This document shows, piece after piece, positions 46,973-54,914 of a stretch of DNA of 64,000 nt. The notes under the pieces were generated by a model. That model saw only the letters and a list, made by a program, of their open reading frames with translations. It was not told the origin of the DNA and did not search any database. The stretch is from Pseudomonadota bacterium. Lineage in GTDB: Bacteria > Pseudomonadota > Alphaproteobacteria > Caulobacterales > Caulobacteraceae. Location: NCBI GenBank assembly GCA_020161365.1, contig JAIUNU010000003.1:248001-312000 (forward strand), written 5' to 3'. Both the position numbers and the translations under genes were made by a program. The first letter of the stretch is position 1, and each line of letters begins with the position of its first letter.

Positions 46973-48883
46973 ATGCGCCGTCTCGCGCCGATCCTGCTGG
47001 CCGTCGCCCTCGCCGGGCCCGCCAACGCCCAGTCCCTGCTGAACGGCCTGTTCGCCGACCACGCCGTGGTCCAGCGCGACCGGCCCCTGCCGGTGTTCGG
47101 GACCGCCAAGCCGGGCGAGACGGTCACCGCCTCCTTCGCCGGCCAGACCCTGACCACCAAGGCCAGCCCGGACGGCGCCTGGCGCGTCGACTTCCCGGCC
47201 ACGCCCGCTGGCGGCCCCTACACCCTGACCGCCGCCACAGCTTCAGCCAAGGCCAGCGCCTCGGACGTCCTTGTCGGCGATGTCTGGCTGTGCTCGGGCC
47301 AGTCGAACATGGAGATGCAGGTCTCCGCCTCGGGCGACGCCTGGAACCAGATCAACAACGGCGCGCCCAACGACAACATCCGCATGGCGACCATCGAGAA
47401 GGCCGACGCCCGCTCGCCCGCCAAGGACTACAAGAAGCCTCCCGCCTGGAAGCGGACCACCAAGGACAACGTCGGCGCCTTTTCGGCCAGCTGCTTTTAC
47501 TTCGCCCGCGAGCTGCAGAAGACGCGCAACGTCCCGCTGGGCCTGATCCACGCCTCATGGGGCGGCTCAGGCATCGAAGCCTGGATGACGCCCGCGGCGT
47601 TGCGCAAGGTCGGCGGCTATGACGACGCCATCGAGGTCCTGAACCTGTCGATCAAGGACCAGGACGCCGCCAGCCGCCGCTGGGGCGAGGTGATCAAGGC
47701 CTGGTGGAGCGCCAAGAACCCTAGCCAGGCGGCGCAGGCGCCCTGGACCGGCGCCGGAACCTGGACCGCCGCGCCTCAGGGCCTCGGCATCTGGGAGCGC
47801 TGGGGCGTCCCCGCCCTGGCGGAGTTCAACGGCGTCGTCTGGTTCAAGACCGAGATCGAGCTGACCGCCGCCCAGGCGGCGCAGGCCGCCACCCTGGGCC
47901 TCGCCCAGATCGACGAGATGGACACCACCTATCTCAACGGCGTGGGCGTCGGGGCGACCTCGGGCGCCTGGCTGGACCGCCGCTACGCCCTGCCCGCCGG
48001 CGCGCTGAAAGCCGGCAAGAACGTTCTTGTGGTCTCAGCCTACGACACCTACGCCAACGGCGGGATGTACGGCGATCCGGCCAAGCGCGTCCTGACCCTG
48101 GCCGATGGGACCGCGCTGCCGCTGACCGCCTGGACCTACCGGATCGAACCGCGCGCCGGCGGCGATCCGCCCCGCGCGCCTTGGGACACCCTGGCGGGCG
48201 TCTCCACCCTCTACAACGGCATGCTCGCCCCGATGGGGCCCTACGCCTACGCGGGCCTGGCCTGGTACCAAGGCGAGACCAATGTCGGCCGCGACAAGGC
48301 CTATGTCGGTCTGCTGGGCGCCTTCATGGCCGAGCGGCGCGAGGGGCAGTCGCCCGACATGCCCGCGCTTGTCGTGCAGCTGGCAGACTATGGCGCCTTC
48401 GCCACCGCGCCGGGCCAGCCCGCCGGGACCGCGGCCCTGCGCGACGCCCAGCGCCGCGCCGTGGCCGCCGATCCGCATGCGGGCCTGGTGGTCACCCACG
48501 ACATCGGCGATCCTTACGATATCCACCCCGCCAACAAGCAGGAGGTCGGCCGACGACTGGCCTTGGCCGCCCGCCGCCTCTATGGCGAGCCGGTGACCAC
48601 CGGTCCCGAGGTCGTCTCCGCCAAGCGGTCGGGCGACACCGTGGTGGTCAGCTTCGCCCAGGTGGGCGGCGGCCGTCTGGTCTCGCGCGGCTCGGACCGA
48701 GTGATTGGCTTCGAACTGTGCGACACCGCCTGTCGCTGGGTCGACGGCCGCATCGACGGGACCTCCGTGGTGTTGAGCGGATCCGGCTCAAAGGTCCGCT
48801 TCGCCTGGGCCGACAGCCCGACCTTCAACCTGTTCGACGCCGCAGGTCTGCCGGCCGGGCCGTTCCAGCTCGAGGTTCAGTGA
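46973..48883 (+). CDS. Sialate O-acetylesterase-type SGNH esterase, exported
   Basis: A 636-residue exported protein. After the signal peptide (A-P-I-L-L-A-V-A-L-A-G-P-A-N-A) comes the SGNH block I motif W-L-C-S-G-Q-S-N-M-E-M, block II/III motifs (I-H-A-S-W-G-G-S and W-Y-Q-G-E-T-N) and the catalytic D-x-x-H in D-I-H-P-A-N-K. A galactose-binding-like beta domain is inserted (about 300-400). Proteins annotated as sialate O-acetylesterase in non-sialic bacteria usually remove acetyl groups from xylan or pectin. The position after a GH3 enzyme fits that view. AAAGGGAG precedes the ATG. Confidence 0.9.
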   Translation: MRRLAPILLAVALAGPANAQSLLNGLFADHAVVQRDRPLPVFGTAKPGETVTASFAGQTLTTKASPDGAWRVDFPATPAGGPYTLTAATASAKASASDVLVGDVWLCSGQSNMEMQVSASGDAWNQINNGAPNDNIRMATIEKADARSPAKDYKKPPAWKRTTKDNVGAFSASCFYFARELQKTRNVPLGLIHASWGGSGIEAWMTPAALRKVGGYDDAIEVLNLSIKDQDAASRRWGEVIKAWWSAKNPSQAAQAPWTGAGTWTAAPQGLGIWERWGVPALAEFNGVVWFKTEIELTAAQAAQAATLGLAQIDEMDTTYLNGVGVGATSGAWLDRRYALPAGALKAGKNVLVVSAYDTYANGGMYGDPAKRVLTLADGTALPLTAWTYRIEPRAGGDPPRAPWDTLAGVSTLYNGMLAPMGPYAYAGLAWYQGETNVGRDKAYVGLLGAFMAERREGQSPDMPALVVQLADYGAFATAPGQPAGTAALRDAQRRAVAADPHAGLVVTHDIGDPYDIHPANKQEVGRRLALAARRLYGEPVTTGPEVVSAKRSGDTVVVSFAQVGGGRLVSRGSDRVIGFELCDTACRWVDGRIDGTSVVLSGSGSKVRFAWADSPTFNLFDAAGLPAGPFQLEVQ

Positions 48884-48967
48884 ACGCCCCCCCTTAAGTA
48901 AGAATTCGAAGCCAAGTGTGATCACAGCGGGGTTCTGTCGCGGGGCGCCAGGGTCCATATCGCGGCC

Positions 48968-49381
48968 ATGTCCGTTTCCCCGCGCTCCCAGGCCCGCGCT
49001 GACGCCGCTCCGTTCACCGACGAGGAGATCGACCGGCTGGTCGAGACCTTCTACGCGCGGATCCGCCAGCACCACCGCCTGGGTCCGATCTTCGAGACCG
49101 CGATCGGCCCTGAAGGCTGGCCCGAGCATCTGGCCAAGCTGAAGGACTTCTGGTCGTCGGTGCTGAACACCTCGGGCCGCTACAAGGGCCAGCCGGTGGC
49201 GGCGCACCAGGGCGTCGAAGGGATCACCGAAGGCCTGTTCACACCATGGCTAGGCCTGTTCCACATGACCTGCGCCGAGCTGTTTGACGCGCCCCGCGCG
49301 GCGATCATCGGCCAGAAGGCCGAGCGCATCGCCGCCACCCTGAAACTGGGCCTGTTCCACAAGCCTGGAGCGGCGGCTTGA
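48968..49381 (+). CDS. Group III truncated haemoglobin
   Basis: A 137-residue protein of the 2-over-2 globin fold, group III (trHbP). The helical pattern matches: F-T-D-E-E-I-D-R-L-V-E-T-F-Y-A-R-I-R and the characteristic end W-L-G-L-F-H-M-T-C. A conserved His in H-Q-G-V-E-G-I-T or in F-H-M would be the proximal haem ligand; I cannot decide which by eye. Group III globins bind oxygen, NO or peroxide in a protective or respiratory role. The stop overlaps the TTG start of a 2OG-Fe dioxygenase, so the two are probably made together. Confidence 0.85.
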   Translation: MSVSPRSQARADAAPFTDEEIDRLVETFYARIRQHHRLGPIFETAIGPEGWPEHLAKLKDFWSSVLNTSGRYKGQPVAAHQGVEGITEGLFTPWLGLFHMTCAELFDAPRAAIIGQKAERIAATLKLGLFHKPGAAA

Positions 49382-50106
49382 GCCCGCGCGCGCGTCTGGC
49401 CGACCAGGGCTTTATCCGCTTCCCGGCCGAGCAAACCCTGGCGATGCTGGGAGGCGAGGCCGCAGCCGATTGGAGCGCCTTCGCCGCCAGTTGGAACGAC
49501 CTTGGCCTCGACACCTTCATGGCCGACGGCGGTCGCTATCGCCGCCGACGGTTCGCGGCCTTCGCCGTCGGGCCCGGCCTGCTGGCGCGCAAACCCCACC
49601 AGCCGCACTGGCAGAGCCGCGACTACAACCCCCTCAACGGCGGGGTTCAGCGCTGGTTCGAGCCCGTCTCCGACGCGATCGCCGACCATGCCGTGACGCG
49701 CGGCGTGATCGCCATGGGGCTTGACCTGTTCGATCCGCTCTCGCCTGCGTCGGACACCCCCTGGCACGTGGAAATGCATCAGTTCCGCATCGAGGCGCGC
49801 GCCGGCGAACAGGGGCTGCCCACGCCCGAAGGCATGCACCGCGACGGGGTCGACTGGGTGATCGTGATGCTGGTCGACCGGCAGAATGTCGACAGCGGCG
49901 TCACCGACATCTTCGCTCCCGACAGCGCGAGCCTCGGCTCCTTCACGCTGACGGCGCCCGGCGACGCGGTGCTTCTCGACGATCATCGGGTGCTGCACGG
50001 CGTCACGCCGATCCGTCCGCGTGACGAGAGCGCGCCGGCGGTGCGTGACGTGCTCGTCGTCACCTTCCGGCGGGAAGAATCCACACAGACAGAAAGCGCA
50101 ACCTGA
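49378..50106 (+). CDS. 2OG-Fe(II) dioxygenase (PF10014 type)
   Basis: A 242-residue non-haem iron dioxygenase. The metal triad is visible as H154-x-D156 (M-H-R-D-G-V-D-W) and a distal His in D-D-H203-R-V-L-H207-G-V-T-P-I, followed by an Arg for 2-oxoglutarate. This matches the 2OG-Fe_Oxy_2 group, which includes amino-acid hydroxylases such as isoleucine dioxygenase; the substrate is unknown. Translation begins at a TTG that overlaps the globin stop (TTGA). The pairing of an oxygen-binding globin with an oxygen-using enzyme is striking, though it may be chance. Confidence 0.85.
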   Translation: MSPRARLADQGFIRFPAEQTLAMLGGEAAADWSAFAASWNDLGLDTFMADGGRYRRRRFAAFAVGPGLLARKPHQPHWQSRDYNPLNGGVQRWFEPVSDAIADHAVTRGVIAMGLDLFDPLSPASDTPWHVEMHQFRIEARAGEQGLPTPEGMHRDGVDWVIVMLVDRQNVDSGVTDIFAPDSASLGSFTLTAPGDAVLLDDHRVLHGVTPIRPRDESAPAVRDVLVVTFRREESTQTESAT

Positions 50107-50206
50107 AGCTGCTGCGACCGTTTGCCTCACGTGGCCGCTCTTTGGCGTGAAGCTGCGGCGTGCAACGGTATCGCGTTGCTACTTCGGCGTCGGGCGTCCA
50201 TTTTCC

Positions 50207-51604
50207 ATGTCTCGAGACGACCTACCTCCGCCGTCTTTCCCGCCTGCGGAACATCGCGACCGCTTCTCGAGCGCGGTGGCCGATGCGGTGCCGATCCTGA
50301 TCAGCTATGTCGACCGCGACGAGCGCTATCGTTTCGTCAACCGCGCGTATGAGCTCTGGTTTGGGGCCGATCGGGCGTCGATCGAAGGTCGCCAGCTTCG
50401 CGACGTGATCGGGGAGGCCGCCTACGGGCGCCTGAAAGACCATGTCACGCGCGCCCTCGCGGGCGAGACGCTGATCTTCGAGGGCGAGGTCGACTATCAA
50501 GGCCTGGGGCCCCGCTTCATCGAAGCGCGATATGTTCCGGATCTGACGCCGCAAGGCGAGGTGACGGGCTACTATGCGCTGATCATCGACATTTCCGATC
50601 GCAAGCGCGCGGAGGAGACCGAGCGTCTGCTGATCCGCGAAGTGGATCACCGCGCCAAGAACGTGCTGACGGTCGTTCAATCCCTGGCGCAGCTGACGCC
50701 GTTTGAGTCCAAGGAGCAGTATGTCGACGCGCTGTCGGGCCGGATCGGTTCGCTGGCGCGGGCGCACAGCCTGCTGTCAACGACGCGCTGGACCGGTGTG
50801 GACCTGCACGACCTGCTCCGCCTGGAACTGGAGCCCTATGGCGGCGACGGTGGCGAGCAAATCGCCATCCTGGGCCCGCCGGTCCTGATCGACGCCCTAG
50901 CGGCGCAGTCGCTCGCCCTGGTGATTCACGAGCTCGCCACCAACGCCAGCAAGTACGGCGCGCTGTCACGACCGCTGGGCCGCCTCAATGTGAGCTGGAG
51001 CTTCGACGAGAAGGGAGCCCTGCGCCTGATGTGGCGCGAGGACGCCGGGATCTCGATCGCGACGCCGACCCAACGCGGATTCGGCTCGACCCTGATCGAA
51101 AGCGCGGTCAAACAACTCGGCGCGCGGATCGAGCACGTCTGGCGCCCCCAAGGCCTGAAGGTGCGGCTCGACCTTTTGCAGGGCGCCCATCCCCGGCCGG
51201 TGGAAAGCGCGCCCGTCTACCGTCCGGGCTTGACCGCCGAGGCCGGGCCAAACCTGAGCGACCAGCAGGTGCTCGTGGTCGAAGACGAAGCTGTCGTGGC
51301 CATGGAACTCAGCCGCGTGCTGACGGCCGCCGGCGCCAAGGTGATCGGCCCCGCCGGCACCATTGAGGAAGCGATGGAGCTGTTGGACGCCCACGCCGTG
51401 GATCGTGCGCTGCTGGACATCAATCTGGGCGGGCGCCTGATCACGCCCGTGGCCAAGGCGCTCAGCCGTCAGGGCATCCCGTTCGTCTACCTGACCGGCT
51501 ACCAGGAGCCGGATGTCGACGATGGCCCCATCCTGCGCAAACCCGTGCCCGCCAATGTGCTTCTCGGCGCCCTGGCGCGCGGAACGCAACACGCGACGCC
51601 CTGA
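50207..51604 (+). CDS. HWE-type hybrid histidine kinase with PAS and receiver domains
   Basis: A 465-residue soluble signalling protein. A PAS domain (about 20-135) leads to an HWE/HisKA_2 kinase core with the phospho-acceptor H148 in E-V-D-H-R-A-K-N, A-R-A-H-S-L-L, the N-box H-E-L-A-T-N-A-S-K-Y-G-A-L and G-F-G-S-T-L-I-E, and then a receiver (about 350-460) with D404 in L-L-D-I-N-L-G-G. Kinases of this family in alphaproteobacteria often respond to light, redox or stress and feed the general stress response; the input is not evident. No signal peptide or membrane segment is seen. Confidence 0.88.
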   Translation: MSRDDLPPPSFPPAEHRDRFSSAVADAVPILISYVDRDERYRFVNRAYELWFGADRASIEGRQLRDVIGEAAYGRLKDHVTRALAGETLIFEGEVDYQGLGPRFIEARYVPDLTPQGEVTGYYALIIDISDRKRAEETERLLIREVDHRAKNVLTVVQSLAQLTPFESKEQYVDALSGRIGSLARAHSLLSTTRWTGVDLHDLLRLELEPYGGDGGEQIAILGPPVLIDALAAQSLALVIHELATNASKYGALSRPLGRLNVSWSFDEKGALRLMWREDAGISIATPTQRGFGSTLIESAVKQLGARIEHVWRPQGLKVRLDLLQGAHPRPVESAPVYRPGLTAEAGPNLSDQQVLVVEDEAVVAMELSRVLTAAGAKVIGPAGTIEEAMELLDAHAVDRALLDINLGGRLITPVAKALSRQGIPFVYLTGYQEPDVDDGPILRKPVPANVLLGALARGTQHATP

Positions 51605-51681
51605 ACAGCCTTGCTTCTGACACGGACATGCTGGACGCCTTTTGGGCGATCTTGAGATTGGCGCCGCCTTGGCTCTTGAAA

Positions 51682-51698
51682 TTGCAATTCGTTCTCAA
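51682..51698 (+). promoter_or_regulatory. Fur-box-like sequence before the PepSY operon
   Basis: TTGCAATTCGTTCTCAA; read on the other strand its core, TGAGAACGAATTGCA, matches the 7-1-7 Fur pattern TGA-rAAT-n-ATT-nTCA in 13 of 15 positions when degenerate positions are allowed. It ends 44 bp before the GTG start, a plausible place for iron repression. It is inferred by eye only. Confidence 0.5.
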
Positions 51699-51742
51699 GT
51701 AAGGACGGTTTCTCCGTCGTCTAGCGCCCGTCTTGTCCGCCT

Positions 51743-52372
51743 GTGAAATCCGCCGCCGCCCAACATCGCCGCTCGTTCTGGCTGAAGCAGCTGCACCAGT
51801 GGCACTGGATCAGCGCGGCCCTATCGCTGATCGGCATGCTGCTGTTCGCGATCACCGGGATCACCCTGAACCACGCCGGTCAGATCGAGGCCGAGCCTAA
51901 GGTCGTCAGCCGCAAGGCGACGTTGCCGCCAGACCTGCTGGCGGTGCTGGCCAAGGGGCCGGAAGAGGGCAAGCGCCCCCTGCCCATTCAGCTAGAGCCG
52001 TTCCTCGACGAGGCCGTCGGCGCCGACGTGGCCGGACGCGAGGGCGAATGGTCGGCCGACGAGGTCTATGTGGCCCTAGCCCGACCCGGTGGCGACGCCT
52101 GGGTGTCGATCGACCGCGAGACCGGCGCCGTCGAGCATGAAAAGACCACCCGTGGCGCGATCAGCCTGCTCAACGACCTGCACAAGGGCCGCAACACCGG
52201 CAAGGCTTGGAGCTGGTTCATCGACATCTTCGCGGCCGCCTGCGTGATCTTTACGGTCACCGGCCTGATCCTGCTGCAGTTCCACGCCCGCGCGCGCCCG
52301 CTGACCTGGCCCCTGGTCGGGCTGGGCCTGGTCGCGCCCGTCCTTCTAGTCATCCTGTTCGTCCACCTCTGA
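51743..52372 (+). CDS. PepSY-associated TM protein, first gene of flavinylation operon
   Basis: A 209-residue inner-membrane protein. A basic N-terminus with H-Q-W-H-W-I-S-A-A-L-S-L-I-G-M-L-L-F-A-I-T-G-I forms the first helix, a periplasmic PepSY-like domain (about 45-140) follows, and two C-terminal helices include W-F-I-D-I-F-A-A-A-C-V-I-F-T-V-T-G-L-I-L-L. The His residues near the helix ends could hold haem, as proposed for PepSY-TM iron reductases. It starts at GTG, is followed eleven bases later by the DUF2271 gene, and is the first of five tightly spaced genes. Likely role: quinol or flavin electron transfer across the membrane. Confidence 0.82.
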   Translation: MKSAAAQHRRSFWLKQLHQWHWISAALSLIGMLLFAITGITLNHAGQIEAEPKVVSRKATLPPDLLAVLAKGPEEGKRPLPIQLEPFLDEAVGADVAGREGEWSADEVYVALARPGGDAWVSIDRETGAVEHEKTTRGAISLLNDLHKGRNTGKAWSWFIDIFAAACVIFTVTGLILLQFHARARPLTWPLVGLGLVAPVLLVILFVHL

Positions 52373-52382
52373 GGCAGACCCC

Positions 52383-52898
52383 GTGAAGCGTTCGATCTCC
52401 CTGCTCACCTTCGCCGGCGCCGCCGTCGGCGCACCGGCGATGGCCGCCGACCTCAATGTCACGGTCGAGGTGCCCAAGCTGAATGTGGCCGAGTACCACA
52501 AGCCCTACGTGGCCATCTGGATCGAGAACCCGGCCGACTCCAGCGCCGCCGGCACCCTGGCCGTCTGGTACGACGCCAAGAACCGCGAGGACAACGGGGC
52601 CAAGTGGCTGAAGGACATGCGCCAGTGGTGGCGCAAGGCCGGCCGCGAGATGAGCTTCCCCGCCGACGGCGTCAGCGGCGCCACCCGCGCGCCAGGTCCG
52701 CAGAAACTTGTTTTCTCCGGCGCCAAGGGCGCGCTGAAGAGCCTGAAGCCCGGCCAATACAACCTCGTCGTCGAGGCCGCCCGGGAAGTCGGCGGTCACG
52801 AGGCCGTCCGCGTGCCGTTCGTCTGGGGCAAGCCCGGCAAGCCCGCTTCGGCCAAGGGCTCGGCCGAGCTGGGCACCGTCACCGTTTCCGTGAAGTGA
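52383..52898 (+). CDS. DUF2271 periplasmic protein with flavinylation motif
   Basis: A 171-residue exported protein. The signal peptide ends A-M-A-A; the rest is beta-rich (L-N-V-T-V-E-V-P-K-L, Y-V-A-I-W-I-E-N-P) as in DUF2271. Residues 95-101 read D-G-V-S-G-A-T, which fits the D-x-x-(S/T)-G-A-(T/S) sequence that ApbE modifies by attaching FMN to the last Thr (T101). This predicts a covalently flavinylated electron carrier in the periplasm. Translation starts at GTG. The PepSY protein, DUF4198 protein, ApbE and flavoreductase genes surround it, supporting that role; modification itself is not proven. Confidence 0.85.
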   Translation: MKRSISLLTFAGAAVGAPAMAADLNVTVEVPKLNVAEYHKPYVAIWIENPADSSAAGTLAVWYDAKNREDNGAKWLKDMRQWWRKAGREMSFPADGVSGATRAPGPQKLVFSGAKGALKSLKPGQYNLVVEAAREVGGHEAVRVPFVWGKPGKPASAKGSAELGTVTVSVK

Positions 52899-52906
52899 GA
52901 AAAGCC

Positions 52907-53785
52907 ATGACCTTCAAGACGCGCCTGCTCGCCGTCGCCGCTGTTGGCGTTGCGCTGGCCCTGCCGATGTCGGCCTCCGCCCACCGGGGCTGGATGGTGC
53001 CGGCCTTCACCACCCTGTCGGGCGACAGCGCCTGGGTGACCGTGGACGCGGCCATTTCCAACGAGCTGTTCTATCCCGACCACCGGGCCATGCGCACCGA
53101 CGGCATCAAGGTGATCGCGCCCGACGGCGCGGCGGACAAGATCCAGAACGCCGCCACGGGCCAATATCGCTCGACCTTCGACGTCCAGCTGACCAAGCCG
53201 GGCACCTACAAGATCTACACCGCCAGCAACAGCGTCATGGCCAGCTGGACCGAGAACGGCGAGGTCAAGCGCTTCCGCGGTTCGCCCGAAGACTTCGCCA
53301 AGCAGGTTCCGGCCGGCGCCGCCGACCTGAAGACCATCAAGTCCAGCAGCCGCAACGAGACCTTCGTCACCCGCGACAAGCCGACCCTTGAGGCTCTGAA
53401 GCCGACGGGCCAAGGCCTGGAGCTGGTCCCCGTCACCCATCCGACCGACGTCATCGCCACCGAAGCGGCGACGTTCAAGTTCGTGATCGACGGCAAGCCC
53501 GCTGCGGGCCTCGAAGTCACCCTGATCCCCGGCGGCGCTCGCTGGCGCGCGACCCCCGGCGAAATCAAGGTCAAGTCGGGCCCTGACGGCGCCGTGACCT
53601 TCACCCTACCGGAAGCCGGGCTCTACTGGGTCAACGCCACGGTCCGCTCGGGAGCCGACGCGCGCGGCGGCATGGGCGGTCCTCCGGGCGGCGCTCCCGG
53701 CGCGGCGCCGGCGCCGGCCACCCCGCTCGCCGGCGACGGCATGAGCGCCAGCTACACCGCCGTCATCGAAGCCCAGCGGCCTTAA
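52907..53785 (+). CDS. DUF4198 periplasmic protein
   Basis: A 292-residue exported protein. The signal peptide (A-V-A-A-V-G-V-A-L-A-L-P-M-S-A-S-A) is followed directly by H-R-G-W-M-V-P, an N-terminal His typical of the DUF4198 family and a possible metal site. Two beta-sandwich modules follow (the second, about 180-250, resembles a carboxypeptidase-regulatory-like fold), then a Gly/Pro/Ala-rich stretch near 247-275. NikM/CbiK-like relatives and nearby TonB genes link the family to metal uptake. It begins eight bases after the DUF2271 stop and is followed by a palindromic repeat within the operon. Confidence 0.82.
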   Translation: MTFKTRLLAVAAVGVALALPMSASAHRGWMVPAFTTLSGDSAWVTVDAAISNELFYPDHRAMRTDGIKVIAPDGAADKIQNAATGQYRSTFDVQLTKPGTYKIYTASNSVMASWTENGEVKRFRGSPEDFAKQVPAGAADLKTIKSSSRNETFVTRDKPTLEALKPTGQGLELVPVTHPTDVIATEAATFKFVIDGKPAAGLEVTLIPGGARWRATPGEIKVKSGPDGAVTFTLPEAGLYWVNATVRSGADARGGMGGPPGGAPGAAPAPATPLAGDGMSASYTAVIEAQRP

Positions 53786-53789
53786 AACT

Positions 53790-53890
53790 GTCATCCCGGC
53801 CCAGCGCGTAGCGCGCCGAGCCGGGACCCAGGGGCCGACGCACCGTCGCTCGCCCCTGGGTCCCGGGTCGACTTCGTCGCCCGGGATGAC
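53790..53890. repeat. Palindromic intergenic repeat, family A (copy 2)
   Basis: Bounded by GTCATCCCGGC and CCGGGATGAC, with inner arms GGGACCCAGGGG and CCCCTGGGTCCC. It lies inside the operon, between the DUF4198 and apbE genes, where it may modulate read-through or mRNA stability. The right end carries an ATG in the apbE frame. Confidence 0.85.
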
Positions 53891-53912
53891 CCGGCTTTTG
53901 TTGTTGCAACCC

Positions 53913-54914
53913 ATGCCCCGCGTCCTCGTCCCCGCCATCGCCACGCCCCCCGCCCGCCCCGTGGGCGGGCTCGTGCGCGCGTTTGGCGGCGAGACCATGG
54001 GCACGACCTGGTCGGTCAAGGCGGTGTTGCCGGCCACGACCGACCTTGCGGCCCTGGAGGCCGGCGTCCAACGCGCTCTGGATGCGGTCGTCGCGCAGAT
54101 GAGCCCGTGGGAGCCTCTTTCGGACCTGTCTCGCTACAACCGCGCCGCGCCCGGATCCTGGAACGTGCTCCCGCAGGACACCCTGACAGTGCTGCGCCGC
54201 GCGCTCGCCGTCGCCGAGCAGAGCCAGGGCGCGTTCGATCCGACTCTGGGCGCCCTGACCGACCTCTGGGGCTTTGGTCCGCGTCCGTTCTCGGGAGAGC
54301 CCCCGCAGGCCGAAGACATCGCCCCCCGCCGCGAGGCCTGCGGCTGGAAACGCCTCGTCCTGGACGGCGAAGCCCTGTTCCAGCCGGGCGGACTAAAGCT
54401 GGACCTGAACGGCATCGCCAAGGGCTTTGGCGTCGACCAGGCCGCCTCTGCGCTGGATCGCGCCGGGGTCAAGAGCTACCTCGTCGAGGTCGGCGGCGAG
54501 CTGCGCGGAATCGGCGCCAAGCCCGATGGCCAGCCCTGGTGGGTCGAGCTGGAGCGCCCGCCACCCTTCGAGCCCGCCGCCAACGACACTCAGAAGACCC
54601 TGGTCGCTCTGCACGACCTGGCCGTGGCCACCTCGGGCGACTACCGCCGGTTCTTCGATCACGGCGGCCGTCGCTACGCCCACACGCTGAACCCGGCCAC
54701 CGGCGCGCCGATCTTCCACGCTAGCGTCAGTGTCACCGTGCTGGCCAGGGACTGCATCAGCGCCGACGCCTGGGCCACAAGCCTGACCGTCATGCCGCCG
54801 GAGCGCGCCCTCGCCTTCGCCGCCGACCACGACCTTGCCGCCCTGATCGTCAGCCGAGGTCCGGCGGGTCTTGAGGAACGGCTCTCGCCCGCCCTACAGG
54901 CGATGCTGGACTGA
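53913..54914 (+). CDS. apbE: ApbE-type FAD:protein FMN transferase
   Basis: A roughly 333-residue ApbE protein. It opens the conserved region with G-G-E-T-M-G-T-T-W-S-V-K, contains S-D-L-S-R-Y-N, the F-D-P-T-L-G-A-L segment, L-N-G-I-A-K-G-F-G-V-D, and H-T-L-N-P-A-T-G-A-P, all diagnostic. The enzyme splits FAD and attaches FMN to Thr or Ser in exported proteins, using magnesium. The likely substrate is the DUF2271 protein two genes upstream. The N-terminus is short and not clearly a lipoprotein signal. I prefer ATG 53913; the ATG at 53886 lies in the palindrome. The stop overlaps the next start (ATGA at 54914). Confidence 0.9.
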   Translation: MPRVLVPAIATPPARPVGGLVRAFGGETMGTTWSVKAVLPATTDLAALEAGVQRALDAVVAQMSPWEPLSDLSRYNRAAPGSWNVLPQDTLTVLRRALAVAEQSQGAFDPTLGALTDLWGFGPRPFSGEPPQAEDIAPRREACGWKRLVLDGEALFQPGGLKLDLNGIAKGFGVDQAASALDRAGVKSYLVEVGGELRGIGAKPDGQPWWVELERPPPFEPAANDTQKTLVALHDLAVATSGDYRRFFDHGGRRYAHTLNPATGAPIFHASVSVTVLARDCISADAWATSLTVMPPERALAFAADHDLAALIVSRGPAGLEERLSPALQAMLD

